A stretch of DNA of 64,000 nucleotides from Terebella lapidaria (Eukaryota > Annelida > Polychaeta > Terebellida > Terebellidae). The translations under genes were made by a program, and so were the position numbers. The stretch covers positions 18,873,402 to 18,937,401 of the forward strand of contig OX424567.1 in NCBI GenBank assembly GCA_949152475.1. Direction: 5' to 3'. How positions within the stretch are numbered: position 1 is the first letter of the stretch; every line of letters begins with the position of its first letter. Of the stretch, positions 63,010-64,000 are shown piece after piece. The notes under the pieces were generated by a model. That model searched no databases and had not been told where the DNA came from. It was given only the letters and a program-made list of their open reading frames with translations.

Positions 63010-63400
63010 GGTTACCGGACCTATGGTCCGATAACCTATTGGCATGGCGTTGCGTCCGTCGTCCGTCGTCGTCGTCCGTCGTCTTCGTCCACATTTTTAT
63101 CTTTTTTGTTTATGGGCGAATTTTTCTGAAATTTTGCACAGAAATACTTAAAAATAATTCAAGAAGGAGGTATTTTTTAGTTTTTTGATTTTCGCATTTT
63201 TTTTCAAAATTGCCGCTGTTTTCGACGAAAAATGCCTGATTTTTGACTTTGGCGGTCATATTCTCAAAATCTGTTCAGTAACTTTTGTTCTTTTTGATAC
63301 ATAACACTCCTCATACGTACTCCTATGATTGAATCGCTCGAAGTGGCCCATTTTGGCCCAAACTCGGCCCAAATGGGACTTTCCCATGTTAAAGCAGCTG
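63010..63400 (+). repeat. Dispersed repeat, second copy of the 41500 family
   Basis: Starts 'taccggacctatggtccgat', followed by a 'cgtccgtcgtc' run, a 'ctgaaattttgca' segment and 'tcgacgaaaaatg'. Confidence 0.7.
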
Positions 63401-63659
63401 CCTTCGAAACCAGGCAATATTTTAATATTTTTTGAAAACTATATTTCATACTGAACATGCTAAACTAAGTGAATGAAACATACTCGCATCAAATGTAATG
63501 AAAATAACCAGTACTCGGGGAAATTTTGCTCATTTGAACAGGCGGTTCTCGCGTAAATACAGGAACTGTATCCATCACACGTAGATGACAATTCCACGCA
63601 CATCATGGTATATCACTGATTATTATATGCCTACGAAAATGCTACAATGGATTACACAG

Positions 63660-64000
63660 AGTGCAATCGGTCGGATATATTGCGGTATTGACCGCCTTCA
63701 TATTGACCGGCGTCGCGCATAGCAACCGACGGTCTTTTGAAGTTTACGTATTCATGCGCTGGTGAAATGACGTTTTTTGGTTTTGTAGTAGATGAAAATG
63801 TTCATGAAATTATTGCTTTCAAGGTTTAAAATGGCTGGAAAATGTCAGCATTTGTAACCATATCTCTCCCGAGGGGTATGCATATCACGATGCGGCATAT
63901 AATAATAAGTTAATCGACTGGATACAGTGTTTGAGGCCCTCGGTCGTGTCTGTGCCGCGGACGCACTCGCAAGCTCGTGCGTGCTACGGCCCAGACACGA
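63660..64000. mobile_element. CpG-rich inverted repeat at window edge, possible transposon end
   Basis: The last about 57 bases form a hairpin: 'tcgtgtctg' and 'cggacgcac' on the left pair with 'gtgcgtgc' and 'cagacacga' on the right. A GC-rich block at about 63690-63750 ('gaccggcgtcgcgcatagca') stands out from its AT-rich surroundings. The right end is cut off by the window. Confidence 0.4.

Overview
The window looks like a piece of a marine invertebrate animal genome. The sequence is AT-rich. Coding DNA is split into very short exons (27-285 bp, mostly 114 bp) by long introns packed with transposable elements. The encoded domains (EGF, fibronectin type III, sushi, IPT/TIG) are those of metazoan cell-surface receptors. 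A hemichordate or cephalochordate is my best guess, but nothing here fixes the phylum.

The window is dominated by two tandem genes on the minus strand that encode single-pass receptors of one family. Gene A runs from 40085 down to 2334. I can trace 25 coding exons whose splice phases agree throughout and whose total is 4479 nt, about 1492 aa. It encodes a signal peptide, a short linker, ten Notch-like EGF repeats, three FN3 domains, EGF, sushi, EGF, a plexin-like stretch of IPT/TIG domains, one transmembrane helix and a long cytoplasmic tail with tyrosine modules. Gene B runs from at least 56911 down to 49978 and has 12 traced coding exons, about 633 aa plus an unfound first exon. It is a shorter paralogue with the same IPT stalk, transmembrane helix and tail type. 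It has only two EGF units and no FN3 or sushi. Neither gene shows a Sema, kinase or RasGAP domain, so both resemble a plexin membrane-proximal stalk placed on an EGF-rich ectodomain. Their tails carry YxN motifs that suggest SH2-adaptor signalling.

The introns of gene A hold most of the mobile DNA. Intron 1 has an old broken Ty3/Gypsy fossil (about 34840-39475). The next intron has several inverted-repeat elements: a 2.86 kb foldback (24833-27687), a 2.63 kb element made of inverted 20-bp minisatellites (27920-30547), two tandem CCGG-rich units (30628-32089) and a palindrome-rich element (33094-33740). The EGF introns hold a palindromic minisatellite element (20521-21226), a LINE fragment (about 19849-20412), a decayed L2/CR1-type LINE (15601 to about 18600), and a Penelope-like fragment (about 10802-12130) with a miniature LTR element inside it (11388-11838). 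Three of the inverted-repeat elements share a start like TACGG, and two have perfect 6-bp target duplications; they may form one family.

Between the genes (40.1-50 kb) lie an almost intact LINE ORF2 on the plus strand (42021-45150), dispersed short repeats, and a segment similar to the 3' flank of gene B. Downstream of gene A are about five tandem copies of a 310-335 bp repeat (550-2170). Upstream of gene B the window holds AT microsatellite, degenerate tandem repeats and a CpG-rich inverted repeat at the right edge. I found no tRNA, rRNA or CRISPR.
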